Shown here: positions 1 to 9,099 of the stretch, piece after piece | Layout: the number at the start of each line of letters is the position of its first letter | Numbering within the stretch: the first letter of the stretch is position 1 | NCBI RefSeq assembly: GCF_003345295.1 | Contig: NZ_CP031056.1 | Location: forward strand, 1,612,001-1,676,000 | DNA: 64,000 nt | DNA from: Vibrio splendidus | GTDB taxonomy: Bacteria > Pseudomonadota > Gammaproteobacteria > Enterobacterales > Vibrionaceae | Direction: 5' to 3' | The notes under the pieces: generated by a model | The model's input: the letters and a program-made list of their open reading frames with translations, nothing else | The model's database searches: none | Told to the model about the DNA's origin: nothing | Position numbers and translations under genes: made by a program

Positions 1-1
1 T

Positions 2-409
2 GTTGTTACTAAAGCTCAGACTGAAAGCTTCTCTCAAGGTATGTTTGAGACAAATAGCACTAAATTATCTTCAGACGGTAAAACTGCGCTAATGCCATTA
101 GTTGAAGTGCTGCAAGCTCATCCTCAATCATCCGTTAATGTTGTTGGTCACACGGATTCAACAGGTGCGGCTGAGTACAACATGATGATCTCTAAGAAGC
201 GTGCTGCTGCTGTAGCCGCGTACATTGAAGAGCAAGGCATTGAAGCAGACCGTATTACAGCTTCAGGTGAAGGCGAAGAGAATCCAATTGCATCAAACGC
301 TACAGCTGAAGGTCGCGCGCAAAACCGTCGTGTCGACGCAACAATCCCAAGCTTCGAATACCAAGAAGAAGCGCAAATGGAAGAAGTTATTGTAGAAACG
401 GCTGAATAA
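2..409 (+). CDS. OmpA-family C-terminal domain protein (5' truncated by window edge)
   Basis: The reading frame is open from base 2, so the gene starts upstream of the window and only about 135 C-terminal residues are visible. These form an OmpA-like peptidoglycan-binding domain. The sequence NVVGHTDSTGAAEYNMMISKKRA is the family signature in its usual place (HTDxxG...N..LS..RA), followed by GxGExxP and the closing NRRVD. Proteins of this family anchor an outer-membrane barrel or lipoprotein to the cell wall. What precedes the domain cannot be seen, so whether this is a full OmpA porin or a smaller lipoprotein is open. The tail after NRRVDATIP is acidic (EYQEEAQMEE). A strong terminator follows within 30 bp of the stop. 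Confidence 0.88.
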   Translation, partial: VVTKAQTESFSQGMFETNSTKLSSDGKTALMPLVEVLQAHPQSSVNVVGHTDSTGAAEYNMMISKKRAAAVAAYIEEQGIEADRITASGEGEENPIASNATAEGRAQNRRVDATIPSFEYQEEAQMEEVIVETAE

Positions 410-436
410 TAGCACTCTACTCTAACTAGAATAATT

Positions 437-473
437 AAGGGCGGAACACTGTAAAGTGTTCCGCCCTTTTCTT
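437..473. terminator. Bidirectional intrinsic terminator between the OmpA-family gene and the OsmC gene
   Basis: A perfect 14-bp stem (AAGGGCGGAACACT with its complement) closes on a GTAA loop and is followed by TTTTCTTT on the plus strand. Read on the minus strand it ends in a weaker U tract, so it can also serve the convergent OsmC-like gene. Confidence 0.9.
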
Positions 474-492
474 TATCTGGCTATGCCTATAA

Positions 493-527
493 ACCGTAAG
501 CGATAAGCCGTAAGCCGTAAGCCGTAA
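493..527. repeat. Five-unit 7-bp tandem array (GCCGTAA)
   Basis: Units are ACCGTAA, GCGATAA, GCCGTAA, GCCGTAA and GCCGTAA, with three perfect copies. The array lies between two convergent gene ends. It is one of several short tandem arrays in this window (see findings). Confidence 0.9.
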
Positions 528-562
528 AAATCAGCCTACCACCAAGCTATACAATCAGAAGA

Positions 563-961
563 CTAGACGATTTCCCAACTATGAGTCATCTCTACGCCAG
601 CACCCAACATTAGACATACAGAACAGTACTTTTCTAATGAATCCGCACACACCTTAGCAACCTGCTCAGGATCAAGGTTGTCACCAGACACTTCAAAGTG
701 AATATTAATCACAGTAAAGATTTTCGGCGCTGTTTCACGACGCGTTGTTTCTAGTTTTGCATTACAACCAGTGATGCTTTGACCCGCAGATTTCAAACCG
801 TCCACTACATCAACAGAACTACAACCACCTGCAGCCATTAACACCATCTCCATAGGGCTTGGCGCTGTAGCACCGCCGCTTCCATCCATAACAATAGAAT
901 GGCCTGATTGAGAGTGACCTAGGAATTTAAAGCCTTCGACCCATTTAACTTCTGCTTGCAT
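563..961 (-). CDS. OsmC-like protein, YhfA type
   Basis: At 132 aa this matches the small OsmC/Ohr superfamily, whose members reduce peroxides with a pair of cysteines. It shows the family layout: an N-terminal beta region (GHSIVMDGSGG), then PMEMVLMAAGGCSSVDVV with the first conserved Cys near residue 48, and KYCSVCLMLG near residue 111 with the second. The extra Cys in CSVC and the overall length fit E. coli YhfA better than Ohr or OsmC proper. The substrate is unknown. It is cytoplasmic, with no signal peptide. It is monocistronic and convergent with the OmpA-family gene. Confidence 0.85.
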   Translation of the reverse strand: MQAEVKWVEGFKFLGHSQSGHSIVMDGSGGATAPSPMEMVLMAAGGCSSVDVVDGLKSAGQSITGCNAKLETTRRETAPKIFTVINIHFEVSGDNLDPEQVAKVCADSLEKYCSVCLMLGAGVEMTHSWEIV

Positions 962-1323
962 GTTGTTCCTTAGATGTACGAAAACGTCATCATTATTTGG
1001 TATACCAATCGTAGTAAATAACTGGTCATCCTAGCTTGTTAAAAATCTCGATAACTTCGTTAGAATTTTTGATTGTAGAATAACTACTTATCGGAAAATT
1101 CCGCCTTGTTCTCGAGTTTTTTTCCTGCGCTATTTATGATCACTTACTTACTGTGATTGGTATTATTTTATATCAATGCCTACACCCTACTACTGGCAGC
1201 TTTTATGAGCAAGATTTTCTATTTGAGATATTTTTTCATGAATAGTGTAATTTTTTCCATCTAAAACCTGTCTCTATTCGTACATTCAAAATCGAATGAG
1301 AAAAACGTCAAGATGAGGTATCT
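962..1323. other. Intergenic region between divergent OsmC-like and msrAB genes
   Basis: About 360 bp, AT-rich and non-coding on both strands. It must hold the divergent promoters. I see no convincing operator, riboswitch or small ORF. Confidence 0.6.
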
Positions 1324-2466
1324 ATGAATAAATTATCTAAAATATTGGTATCACTCGTGGTTGCACTACCACTGATTTCGCTGTTTGTAAGCCAGACTGG
1401 CACTGCCAATACAATGGATAAAACGGCTAATTCAGGTAAAACTGAAATCGCGACACTGGCTGGTGGTTGTTTTTGGTGTACAGAATCCGATCTAGAAAAA
1501 CTGACAGGCGTGACAGACGTTATCTCTGGGTATTCTGGTGGTGAACTAGAAAACCCAACCTATAAACAAGTTTCATCAGGTAAGTCTGGTCACATCGAAG
1601 TGATCAACGTGACTTATAACCCTGATGTGGTTAGCTACGAACAGGTGCTTGACCAATTCTTCAGACACATCGACCCAACTGATGACAAAGGTTCATTCGT
1701 TGATCGAGGTCCACAATATCGACCTGCTGTTTTCTATCATAACCAAGCACAAAAAGACGTCGCTCAGAACTTCATGATGGAAATCGACAAGGCTCAGATC
1801 TTTGGTGAACCACTAAAAACAGAACTGATTGAGTTTGAGAAATTCTGGCCAGCAGAAGATTACCACCAAGATTATTACAAGAAGAGCAAAGTTCGTTATA
1901 ACTACTACCGCTACGCTTCTGGTCGTGATCAGTACCTAGATAAAGTCTTCGGCGATGATAGAAATGAAAACCCGCAAACGATCCGTCAGATCATCGATGG
2001 TAAGAATGCGACAGCCAATACTAAGACATACAGCAAGCCGTCTGATGCAGAGATCAAAGCTTCTCTAACTTCACTGCAATACGATGTCACACAAGACGAC
2101 GCGACAGAGCGCCCGTTTGACAACAAATACTGGGATAACAAGCAAGAAGGTATTTACGTTGATATCGTAACGGGTGAGCCTTTATTCTCTTCAAAAGACA
2201 AATACAAATCAGGTACAGGTTGGCCGAGCTTTACACAGCCAATCAGCGAGGCTTATGTTGTGACGACTACTGACTACAAGCTGCTTTACCCAAGAACAGA
2301 GGTTCGCAGTAAGTTTGGCGATTCTCACCTAGGACATGTCTTTAAAGATGGTCCAAAACCGACAGGTTTACGCTACTGCATGAACTCCGCAGCAATGCGC
2401 TTTATTCCAGCGGATAAATTGGCAGACGAAGGCTACGAAGAATATGTAGAGATGTTCGAGGGCTAA
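1324..2466 (+). CDS. msrAB: Periplasmic bifunctional methionine sulfoxide reductase MsrA-MsrB
   Basis: This is a 380-aa fusion of both stereospecific methionine sulfoxide reductases, which repair oxidised Met-S-O and Met-R-O in proteins. A hydrophobic N-terminus (about residues 5-28) is a signal peptide or anchor, so the enzyme acts outside the cytoplasm. The MsrA domain follows with GCFWC at residues 48-52 (Cys49 nucleophile). The MsrB domain covers roughly residues 240-375 and carries SGTGWPSF, SHLGHVF and RYCMNS (catalytic Cys352). The two CxxC zinc motifs of many MsrB proteins are absent (GEPLFSSKDK at the first site), which is a known MsrB subtype. Unlike Neisseria PilB there is no N-terminal thioredoxin domain, so the electron donor is elsewhere. 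The stop is followed by a terminator. Confidence 0.95.
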   Translation: MNKLSKILVSLVVALPLISLFVSQTGTANTMDKTANSGKTEIATLAGGCFWCTESDLEKLTGVTDVISGYSGGELENPTYKQVSSGKSGHIEVINVTYNPDVVSYEQVLDQFFRHIDPTDDKGSFVDRGPQYRPAVFYHNQAQKDVAQNFMMEIDKAQIFGEPLKTELIEFEKFWPAEDYHQDYYKKSKVRYNYYRYASGRDQYLDKVFGDDRNENPQTIRQIIDGKNATANTKTYSKPSDAEIKASLTSLQYDVTQDDATERPFDNKYWDNKQEGIYVDIVTGEPLFSSKDKYKSGTGWPSFTQPISEAYVVTTTDYKLLYPRTEVRSKFGDSHLGHVFKDGPKPTGLRYCMNSAAMRFIPADKLADEGYEEYVEMFEG

Positions 2467-2501
2467 GAATTCAGAAACTTACCATAAACCTCTGAACCTC
2501 T

Positions 2502-2538
2502 AAAAAACAAAGTCAGCATATTCGCTGGCTTTGTTTTT
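2502..2538. terminator. Bidirectional terminator between msrAB and ktrB
   Basis: A 15-bp stem (AAAAACAAAGTCAGC with GCTGGCTTTGTTTTT, one G-U pair) with a six-base loop. The A and T runs at its two ends make it usable from both convergent genes. Confidence 0.85.
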
Positions 2539-2568
2539 CTAACGCACTAACAAGAAGGGTTAACCTTA

Positions 2569-2619
2569 GCCTGTTAACTTTTTTGACCCGTTAACATTAT
2601 TAGCCCGTCAACACTGTAT
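2569..2619. repeat. Degenerate 17-bp tandem array across the ktrB stop codon
   Basis: Three 17-bp units share the core CCYGTYAAC (CCTGTTAAC, CCCGTTAAC, CCCGTCAAC), spaced exactly 17 bp apart. The third unit lies in the last codons of ktrB and the first two lie downstream of the stop. Confidence 0.7.
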
Positions 2620-3967
2620 CTTCAGGGTATTTCAACAAGGAAGGTTCTGGACGAGCCAGCATGTACGCCAAAGTCAAAGGACCAATACGCCCGATTACCA
2701 TAACGACAATCATGATGTATTTACCGGGTTCAGTCAGGTTTGCGGTTAAGCCAGCTGTTAAGCCAACCGTTGCAAAGGCTGAAATCACCTCAAACATGAC
2801 TCGGTCAAACGCTGCCTTTTCAGTAAGCATTAACAAAAACATCGCGGTGGTTAACAACGCTCCACTTACCACAATAATGGCCAATGACTTTGTTACCGCT
2901 TGCCAGGTCACAGTACGTTTAAACATCACTACATGCTTTTTCTGACGTAAGAAGGTCCACGTTGCTACAAAAGCGACCGCAAAGGTCGAAACCTTAATAC
3001 CACCACCAGTGGAAGTTGAACCAGCACCAATCAACATTAGTACTATCATCACCAACAATGCAGGCTGAGTGTACTGAGACAAATCCACACTATTAAAACC
3101 AGCAGTACGAGCACTCGCTGACTGGAAAAAAGCCGCCAACCATTGCCCTTGTGTCGACAAGCCCTCCATCGTCGCTGAGTTATTTCTCTCCAATAACCAA
3201 AACATCACCGTGCCCACCGCCAATAACGTCGGTGTCGCCGTTAGCATAATCTTGGTGTGTAAATGCAGATGTTGGAAGCCTTTCCGCCAGTTAGTCGACA
3301 GGTCGCCCACGACCGTAAAACCTAATCCGCCGAAAATGAACAAGCCTGCTAAGGTAAAGATCACCAGTGGATCGTCAACAAAGCTCGCCATACTGTCTGA
3401 GAACAACGCAAATCCTGCGTTATTGAATGCAGAAATCGCGTGAAATAACGCGTAAAAGCTCCCTGTTGCCCATCCCATTTCAGGGACCCAACGAAAACAG
3501 AGCAATACGAAACCTATAAATTCCGCCACCAATGCAAAAATGATGATCTTCTTGACTAATTTTCGGAGGTTAATCTTACGATCTTGCCCCAATGCTTCTT
3601 TCGCTAATGCTTGCTGTTTCAAACTTAGCCGAACACCAAACATATAGAGCAGCACCGCAGAAAGGGTCATCTGCCCTAACCCGCCGACTTGCATCAAGAA
3701 CATCAGTAAGATTTTACCTGCCAAGGTGAAATGCTGACCGGTATCAACAACACCTAAGCCTGTCACACTGATCGCCGACGTGGCGGTAAACAGTGCATCC
3801 GTAAAGCTTAGACCTGTCACTGAGAACACGGGTAGCGTCAACAATATTGCAGAAGGGATAAGTACGCCTAAGAAGCTCGTAAGGATAATCTTAGGTTCAG
3901 AGCCTTTACGTGGCTTTTTATCACTCTTAAGCGTGTAGAAAGTACCTTTTCGTTTTAACGAATTCAT
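2600..3967 (-). CDS. ktrB: Ktr potassium uptake transmembrane subunit KtrB
   Basis: At 455 aa this has exactly the length of V. alginolyticus KtrB, the dimeric channel-like subunit that carries K+ with Na+ dependence. Four M1-P-M2 repeats are visible through their selectivity-filter glycines: SVTGLG (Gly70), NNAGFA, RTAGFN and ATVGLT. The glycine- and serine-rich loop GAGSTSTGGG in the third M2 helix matches the intramembrane gate described for the family. The start has AAGG about 8 bp upstream. It sits 26 bp downstream of ktrA on the same strand, so the two are an operon. The last codons overlap a degenerate tandem repeat. Confidence 0.95.
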   Translation of the reverse strand: MNSLKRKGTFYTLKSDKKPRKGSEPKIILTSFLGVLIPSAILLTLPVFSVTGLSFTDALFTATSAISVTGLGVVDTGQHFTLAGKILLMFLMQVGGLGQMTLSAVLLYMFGVRLSLKQQALAKEALGQDRKINLRKLVKKIIIFALVAEFIGFVLLCFRWVPEMGWATGSFYALFHAISAFNNAGFALFSDSMASFVDDPLVIFTLAGLFIFGGLGFTVVGDLSTNWRKGFQHLHLHTKIMLTATPTLLAVGTVMFWLLERNNSATMEGLSTQGQWLAAFFQSASARTAGFNSVDLSQYTQPALLVMIVLMLIGAGSTSTGGGIKVSTFAVAFVATWTFLRQKKHVVMFKRTVTWQAVTKSLAIIVVSGALLTTAMFLLMLTEKAAFDRVMFEVISAFATVGLTAGLTANLTEPGKYIMIVVMVIGRIGPLTLAYMLARPEPSLLKYPEDTVLTG

Positions 3968-3993
3968 ACTGTTACCTTATTTCCGATTGCCAG

Positions 3994-4650
3994 TTACCAA
4001 TTGCGTAGCTTTCTAGATAAGGTCTCTTTCGGCCCAGCGATGATCACCACATCCCCAATTTCTAAACTCACATCCAGTTCAGGTGCTTTAGTTAGGTTCG
4101 GGCCTCGCTTGAAACCAAGTACCTCAACACCATTTTCTTTGCACAGCTTAAGGTCACCAAGTTTCTTACCCAAAAAATTAGAACCAATAACAATTTCCGT
4201 CATCGCTAAGCCGCTGCCAAGGTCGATAAACTCAAGAACGCGTCTATCCAACATTTTACGCGCAACACGAATACCCATGTCTCGCTCGGGCATGATGATA
4301 TGATCGGCACCAATCTTAGAAAGGATCTTACCGTGAAACTTATCGTTCGCCTTCACCCAAACGGCTTTTGCGCCTGATTCTTTTACCACTAGCGTCGTTA
4401 GAATACTGGAGTTAACATCAGAGCCAATCGACACCATTACCATATCGTAATCGTCCAGCCTTAGTTCTTTAACTGTCTCTTCGCTCGTGCAGTTCGCAAC
4501 AATCGCTTGTGAAACAAAATTGGCCGCTTCTTTCACTCGCTCTTCATCAATATCGACAGCGAGCACCTGCGCCCCTGAACTTTGTAGCTCTTTGCATACA
4601 GATAACCCAAAACGCCCTAAGCCGATAACTGCATATTGTTTGTCACTCAT
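3994..4650 (-). CDS. ktrA: Ktr potassium uptake regulatory subunit KtrA (RCK domain)
   Basis: A 218-aa cytoplasmic protein with an N-terminal RCK Rossmann fold: VIGLGRFG (GxGxxG) near residue 8, then the acidic VDIDEE at the end of the second strand. An RCK_C (TrkA_C) domain fills about residues 140-218. KtrA octamers bind nucleotides (ATP, ADP, NAD(H)) and gate KtrB. GGAGTAATAA precedes the ATG. It is first in the ktrAB operon and divergent from the mechanosensitive channel gene, so both neighbours concern ion balance and turgor. Confidence 0.95.
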   Translation of the reverse strand: MSDKQYAVIGLGRFGLSVCKELQSSGAQVLAVDIDEERVKEAANFVSQAIVANCTSEETVKELRLDDYDMVMVSIGSDVNSSILTTLVVKESGAKAVWVKANDKFHGKILSKIGADHIIMPERDMGIRVARKMLDRRVLEFIDLGSGLAMTEIVIGSNFLGKKLGDLKLCKENGVEVLGFKRGPNLTKAPELDVSLEIGDVVIIAGPKETLSRKLRNW

Positions 4651-4834
4651 TTATTACTCCACTTACAAAGCTACGTAGCATCGAAAACAAATAACAAAAT
4701 TGTCTTCATACAAAAAAACGACTATATATCCATATAGAGATACAATTTTCAGCTAATCGATTGATTTATAAAGGTAGAGAACAAAAGTGATTTCTGCTAA
4801 TTTCTAACCCATAATTTCTGCGGCAGTACACACA

Positions 4835-5950
4835 ATGAATGAATTCATAACCCAAGTACAAACCTACATCAACCAGAGCCATAGCGATTGGGCAAATAGC
4901 GTCCTATTCATCACTATTGCGAGTTTTTTCGCTTGGGTCGCTTGGCGAATTGTCCATAATCGCCTGGAAATCTTGGTCAAAAAAACCCAATTTCATTGGG
5001 ATGACCTACTGCTAGAGGCCTTAAAAACACCTGTCAGTACGTTGCTTTGGTGCTGGCCTGCTACCGTGTCTGTTGGCTTGATCCTTCAAGACCAGTTTGG
5101 TAATGAAATCAACTGGCTAAGAACACTTAAACACATACTGATCATATCTACGTTTGTTTGGTTTACGCTGCGAATGATCAGTAACTCTGAAGAATATGTC
5201 TTAGAGCAAAAAAACAGAGACGAAACCACAGTACAAGCTATCGCGAAAGTGGCTCGACTGTTCTTTATGGTGATGGGCGGCTTAACCATCATGCAGGCGT
5301 TTGGGCTGAGCCTATCGGGTTTGCTTACCTTTGGTGGTGTCGGTGGTTTAATCGTCGGTTTAGCCGCTAAAGATCTACTGTCGAACTTCTTCGGTGGCAT
5401 GATGATTTACTTCGACCGCCCTTTTAAAGTCGGTGATTGGATACGCTCTCCCGATCGTCAAATCGAAGGTACTGTCGAACGCATTGGCTGGCGCATGACG
5501 ATTATCCGCACTTTTGATAAGCGTCCTTTGTACGTTCCAAATTCGGTGTTCAGTAGTATTGTGGTAGAGAACCCATCGAGAATGTTGAATCGTAGAATCA
5601 ATGAAACCTTTGGTCTTCGTTATCAAGATGCAGACAAATTGGCGCTCATTGTTGATGATGTAAGAACCATGCTCGAGACCCACCCAGATATTGATGCCAA
5701 ACAGACGTTGATCGTTAACTTTGACAAATTTGGGCCATCAACACTGAACTTCTTTATCTACACCTTCACAAAAACGGTCAACTGGATCAGGTACCACAAA
5801 GTGAAACAAGATGTTTTATTGCAGGTGTTAGCGATTATTCATAAACACAATGCTGATATCGCCTTCCCAACACAAACACTCAAGATTGAAGCGCAAGACA
5901 TCAACGATTCTCAGGGTGTAATGAATTCGAGCCCTGAAGCTCATAGATAA
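4835..5950 (+). CDS. MscS-family mechanosensitive channel, YnaI-like
   Basis: A 371-aa inner-membrane protein with about five transmembrane helices followed by the conserved MscS pore and beta domain. The pore-helix run GGVGGLIVGLAAKDLLSN, then FFGGMMIYFDRPFKVGDWI, SPDRQIEGTVERIGWR and RPLYVPNSVFSSI closely follow E. coli YnaI and are more specific than generic MscS. Such channels release solutes on hypo-osmotic shock. The ATG has no clear Shine-Dalgarno sequence. It is divergent from ktrAB, with which it shares the 184-bp promoter gap. Confidence 0.9.
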   Translation: MNEFITQVQTYINQSHSDWANSVLFITIASFFAWVAWRIVHNRLEILVKKTQFHWDDLLLEALKTPVSTLLWCWPATVSVGLILQDQFGNEINWLRTLKHILIISTFVWFTLRMISNSEEYVLEQKNRDETTVQAIAKVARLFFMVMGGLTIMQAFGLSLSGLLTFGGVGGLIVGLAAKDLLSNFFGGMMIYFDRPFKVGDWIRSPDRQIEGTVERIGWRMTIIRTFDKRPLYVPNSVFSSIVVENPSRMLNRRINETFGLRYQDADKLALIVDDVRTMLETHPDIDAKQTLIVNFDKFGPSTLNFFIYTFTKTVNWIRYHKVKQDVLLQVLAIIHKHNADIAFPTQTLKIEAQDINDSQGVMNSSPEAHR

Positions 5951-6004
5951 GCCATAAGCGTGGTAACATGGTGTTAGTAGCCCTTTACGCCTAATTACCA
6001 CTTT

Positions 6005-7534
6005 ATGATTTTACCTGTCATTCTAGCTGGCGGCTCTGGAAGCCGCCTCTGGCCATTGTCTCGCGAGCTCTACCCTAAGCAATTCCTCAACATTGCTGGC
6101 GAACAATCAATGCTTCAGCAAACACTTCAACGCCTGCAAGGTATCGACGCACACCTAACGGATAGCAGCTGCGATGCGCCATTCATCATCTGTAATGAAG
6201 AGCATCGTTTTATCGCTGCTGAACAAATTCGCTCAGCTAACGTCCTGCACAGCGGCATTCTGTTAGAACCTGTCGGTAGAAATACTGCGCCAGCCATCGC
6301 ACTTGCAGCCTTGCAAGCTTTGACCAAGTCTCATGACACTAAAGGAGAAGCGGCTGACCCAATCTTATTAGTGCTTGCTGCCGACCATCACATCGCTAAA
6401 ACCTCTGAATTTCAACAATCGATTAACCGTGGTGTTGATTACGCAAAACAAGGCAAACTGGTGACATTCGGTATAACCCCAAATGCTCCAGAGACTGGCT
6501 ATGGCTACATCAAACAAGGGCAACCTCTTATCTCTAGCCTACAACTAGAAACCAACATTACAGACCAACCAACCCATTATGCTTACGACATTGAGTGCTT
6601 TGTAGAAAAGCCCGATAAAGCAACCGCAGAAGCATACATCCGCTCAGAACAGTACCTATGGAACAGTGGCATGTTCATGTTTAAGGCATCACGCTATCTT
6701 GAAGAACTCGCCGAACACCACCCCGATATATTAGCGGCTTGTAAACTCGCTCTTGCAAAGCAAAATACCGACCTCGACTTTATCCGTATCGACGCTGAAG
6801 CATTCAAAAGTAGCCCAAGCGATTCCATCGATTATGCCGTGATGGAGAAAACCTCGCACGCAGCTGTGATCCCGATGGATGTCGGTTGGAATGATATTGG
6901 CTCATGGTCTGCTATCTGGGATGTAAGCGACAAAGATGAGCATAACAACGTCATTGAAGGTGACGTGTTAACCGTCGACTCTCAACACAACTACATCCAT
7001 GCTGAAAACAAGCTAGTTGCTACTGTAGGTGTCGATAACCTGATTATTGTCGAGACCAAAGACGCCATATTAGTCGCAGATAAAGACAAGGTTCAGGGTG
7101 TAAAATCGATTGTTAGTCAACTAAGTCAAGCAGGTCGAACGGAGCATATTCATCATCGTGAGGTATTGAGGCCTTGGGGTAAATACGATGTGATTGATTT
7201 AGGAAAGCGAGACAAAGTTAAGCGTATCACCGTAAAAGCGGGTCATCAGCTTTCACTACAGATGCATTATCATAGAGCGGAACATTGGGTAGTAGTAGCT
7301 GGCACTGCGAAGGTGACCAACGATGAGAAAATCTATCTCGTCGAAGAAGATCAGTCGACTTACATCCCTTTAGGTCACATCCACAGCTTAGAGAACCCTG
7401 GCGAGACACCTCTTGAAATGATTGAAGTTCAAACCGGCAGCCATTTAAGTGAAGACGATATCATTCGATATCAAGACAGCTATGGGCGAGACGTTCGAAG
7501 CGAACAAGCTTCTTCGTCTCAGAACAAAAAATAG
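6005..7534 (+). CDS. manC: Mannose-1-phosphate guanylyltransferase / mannose-6-phosphate isomerase
   Basis: A 509-aa bifunctional type II PMI enzyme. The N-terminal nucleotidyltransferase begins with PVILAGGSGSRLWPLSRE (GDP-mannose pyrophosphorylase signature). FVEKPDK and the NSGMFMFKA segment lie further on. The C-terminal cupin carries GHQLSLQMHYHRAEHW, the metal-binding PMI motif. It makes GDP-mannose and interconverts fructose-6-P and mannose-6-P. The next gene, manB, follows after a 22-bp gap, so the pair supplies GDP-mannose for a surface polysaccharide. No glycosyltransferase or O-antigen gene lies beside it here, which is somewhat unusual for this pair. Confidence 0.95.
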   Translation: MILPVILAGGSGSRLWPLSRELYPKQFLNIAGEQSMLQQTLQRLQGIDAHLTDSSCDAPFIICNEEHRFIAAEQIRSANVLHSGILLEPVGRNTAPAIALAALQALTKSHDTKGEAADPILLVLAADHHIAKTSEFQQSINRGVDYAKQGKLVTFGITPNAPETGYGYIKQGQPLISSLQLETNITDQPTHYAYDIECFVEKPDKATAEAYIRSEQYLWNSGMFMFKASRYLEELAEHHPDILAACKLALAKQNTDLDFIRIDAEAFKSSPSDSIDYAVMEKTSHAAVIPMDVGWNDIGSWSAIWDVSDKDEHNNVIEGDVLTVDSQHNYIHAENKLVATVGVDNLIIVETKDAILVADKDKVQGVKSIVSQLSQAGRTEHIHHREVLRPWGKYDVIDLGKRDKVKRITVKAGHQLSLQMHYHRAEHWVVVAGTAKVTNDEKIYLVEEDQSTYIPLGHIHSLENPGETPLEMIEVQTGSHLSEDDIIRYQDSYGRDVRSEQASSSQNKK

Positions 7535-7556
7535 AAATAGAAGCGACTTCAATCAA

Positions 7557-8978
7557 ATGAAACCAACATTAGATCTTAGCTGCTTTAAGAACAACGACAT
7601 TCGCGGCATCATTGGTAGCCAAATCAATGAGCCGTTTGCCTATCTGCTTGGAAAGGCGTTTGGTGAATATATCCTGTCAGGAAATGCCAAGACTCCAAGT
7701 GCATGGCCTCCAGTCGTTATTGGTCGAGATAACCGTGAAATGTCTTTGTCACTGCAAGAAGCCATTACTGCAGGCTTAATCAAGTCCGGGATAAGCGTCA
7801 TTGATCTTGGGATGACTGGCACTGAAGAAGTCTACTTTGCGACTCGTCACCTAAAAGCGATTGGCGGAATACAAATCACAGCCAGCCATAACCCAATCAA
7901 TTACAACGGAATGAAATTGGTCGGTGCTGATGCTAGCCCCATCAGTAAAAACAGTGGTTTAGATAAAATCAAACGACGTATTAAAGTACTGAATCAAGAG
8001 CTGAACACCGATTTGCCGATCGTTCATGTTCAATCAAATAACTCAGGCATATCGACCAGTATTCTCGCCCCTTATGTAGACCACCTACTCTCCTACATAA
8101 CACCTTCTAAACTTTCACCAATGAAGATTGTGGTTAACGCAGGAAACGGTGTTGCAGGACATGTCATTGATGCTTTAGAGAAGAAATTTAAAGAGCTCAG
8201 TGCCCCTATCACCTTCATCAAGGTTCACCATACTCCTGACGAAAACTTCCCTAATGGTATTCCCAATCCATTGATTAAAGAAAACCAAATAGCGACTCGA
8301 GATGCAGTCTTAGAGCATTCTGCCGACCTTGGCATTGCGTGGGATGGTGATTTTGACCGTTGTTTTTTCTTTGACGAAAATGGCAATTACATTGAGGGGT
8401 ACTATATTGTCGGGTTGCTCGCTGAAGCATTTTTGTTAAAAGAGCCTAACGCCACAGTGTTGCACGATATGCGTATGACATGGAACACGATTGAAGTCGC
8501 CAATAAGCTTGATGGGAAGGCTGTTGCAGTCAAAGCTGGGCATGCGCTCATCAAAGAGAAGATGCGAGAATTAAACGCTGTGTACGGTGGTGAAATGAGT
8601 GCGCACCATTATTTCCGTGATTTTGGTTATTGCGATTCAGGAATGATTCCTTGGCTCTTAGTGATAGAACTGATGTCGAAAACTCAACAATCTCTTCACC
8701 AATTGACCAATTCGAGTATGGATAGATTCCCTTCTTCAGGAGAGATCAATCGTAGGGTTTCAGACCCAGAACAAGTCATGGCTTATGTGTTGTCGCACTA
8801 TCAAGTTGATGCCGTTGAGATCGATCACACAGACGGGCTCAGCATGAATATGGGCACATGGCGCTTCAACTTACGAAAGTCCAATACAGAGCCGTTGATA
8901 CGCCTCAACGTGGAAACCAAGCAAGATAGAACTTTACTGTCACTTAAAGTCGACGAGCTACTGTCTTTTTTCATTTAA
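7557..8978 (+). CDS. manB: Phosphomannomutase
   Basis: A 473-aa alpha-D-phosphohexomutase converting mannose-6-P to mannose-1-P. Domain 1 holds the phosphoserine loop ITASHNPINYNG. The metal loop DGDFDRCFFF has the DxDxD-type pattern, followed by GGEMSAHHYF (sugar-binding) and the phosphate-binding RKSNTEPLIRLN near the C-terminus. An in-frame ATG at 7449 would overlap manC by 86 bp and add 36 residues that do not resemble the family, so I start at 7557, where the protein begins MKPTLDLSCFKNNDIRG as usual. Confidence 0.93.
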   Translation: MKPTLDLSCFKNNDIRGIIGSQINEPFAYLLGKAFGEYILSGNAKTPSAWPPVVIGRDNREMSLSLQEAITAGLIKSGISVIDLGMTGTEEVYFATRHLKAIGGIQITASHNPINYNGMKLVGADASPISKNSGLDKIKRRIKVLNQELNTDLPIVHVQSNNSGISTSILAPYVDHLLSYITPSKLSPMKIVVNAGNGVAGHVIDALEKKFKELSAPITFIKVHHTPDENFPNGIPNPLIKENQIATRDAVLEHSADLGIAWDGDFDRCFFFDENGNYIEGYYIVGLLAEAFLLKEPNATVLHDMRMTWNTIEVANKLDGKAVAVKAGHALIKEKMRELNAVYGGEMSAHHYFRDFGYCDSGMIPWLLVIELMSKTQQSLHQLTNSSMDRFPSSGEINRRVSDPEQVMAYVLSHYQVDAVEIDHTDGLSMNMGTWRFNLRKSNTEPLIRLNVETKQDRTLLSLKVDELLSFFI

Positions 8979-9028
8979 GAATACAAAGCACTTCCAGTTT
9001 TTAACTAATTTTCAACTAAGAGCCACAA

Positions 9029-9065
9029 AAAAGCCCTTACTAGCGATTGCTAATAAGGGCTTTGA
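9029..9065. terminator. Bidirectional terminator between manB and aroG
   Basis: A 10-bp perfect stem (AAAGCCCTTA with TAAGGGCTTT). On the minus strand it is followed by six T residues, making it a strong terminator for aroG. The plus-strand version is weaker. Confidence 0.88.
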
Positions 9066-9099
9066 ATTTTCAGTCGCTTAGTCGCTGACTGTAATTAGT

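Noticed and set aside
7449..7556. N-terminal extension of ManB from an earlier ATG
   Set aside because: It overlaps manC by 86 bp in another frame and does not resemble the family. The ATG at 7557 gives a normal N-terminus.
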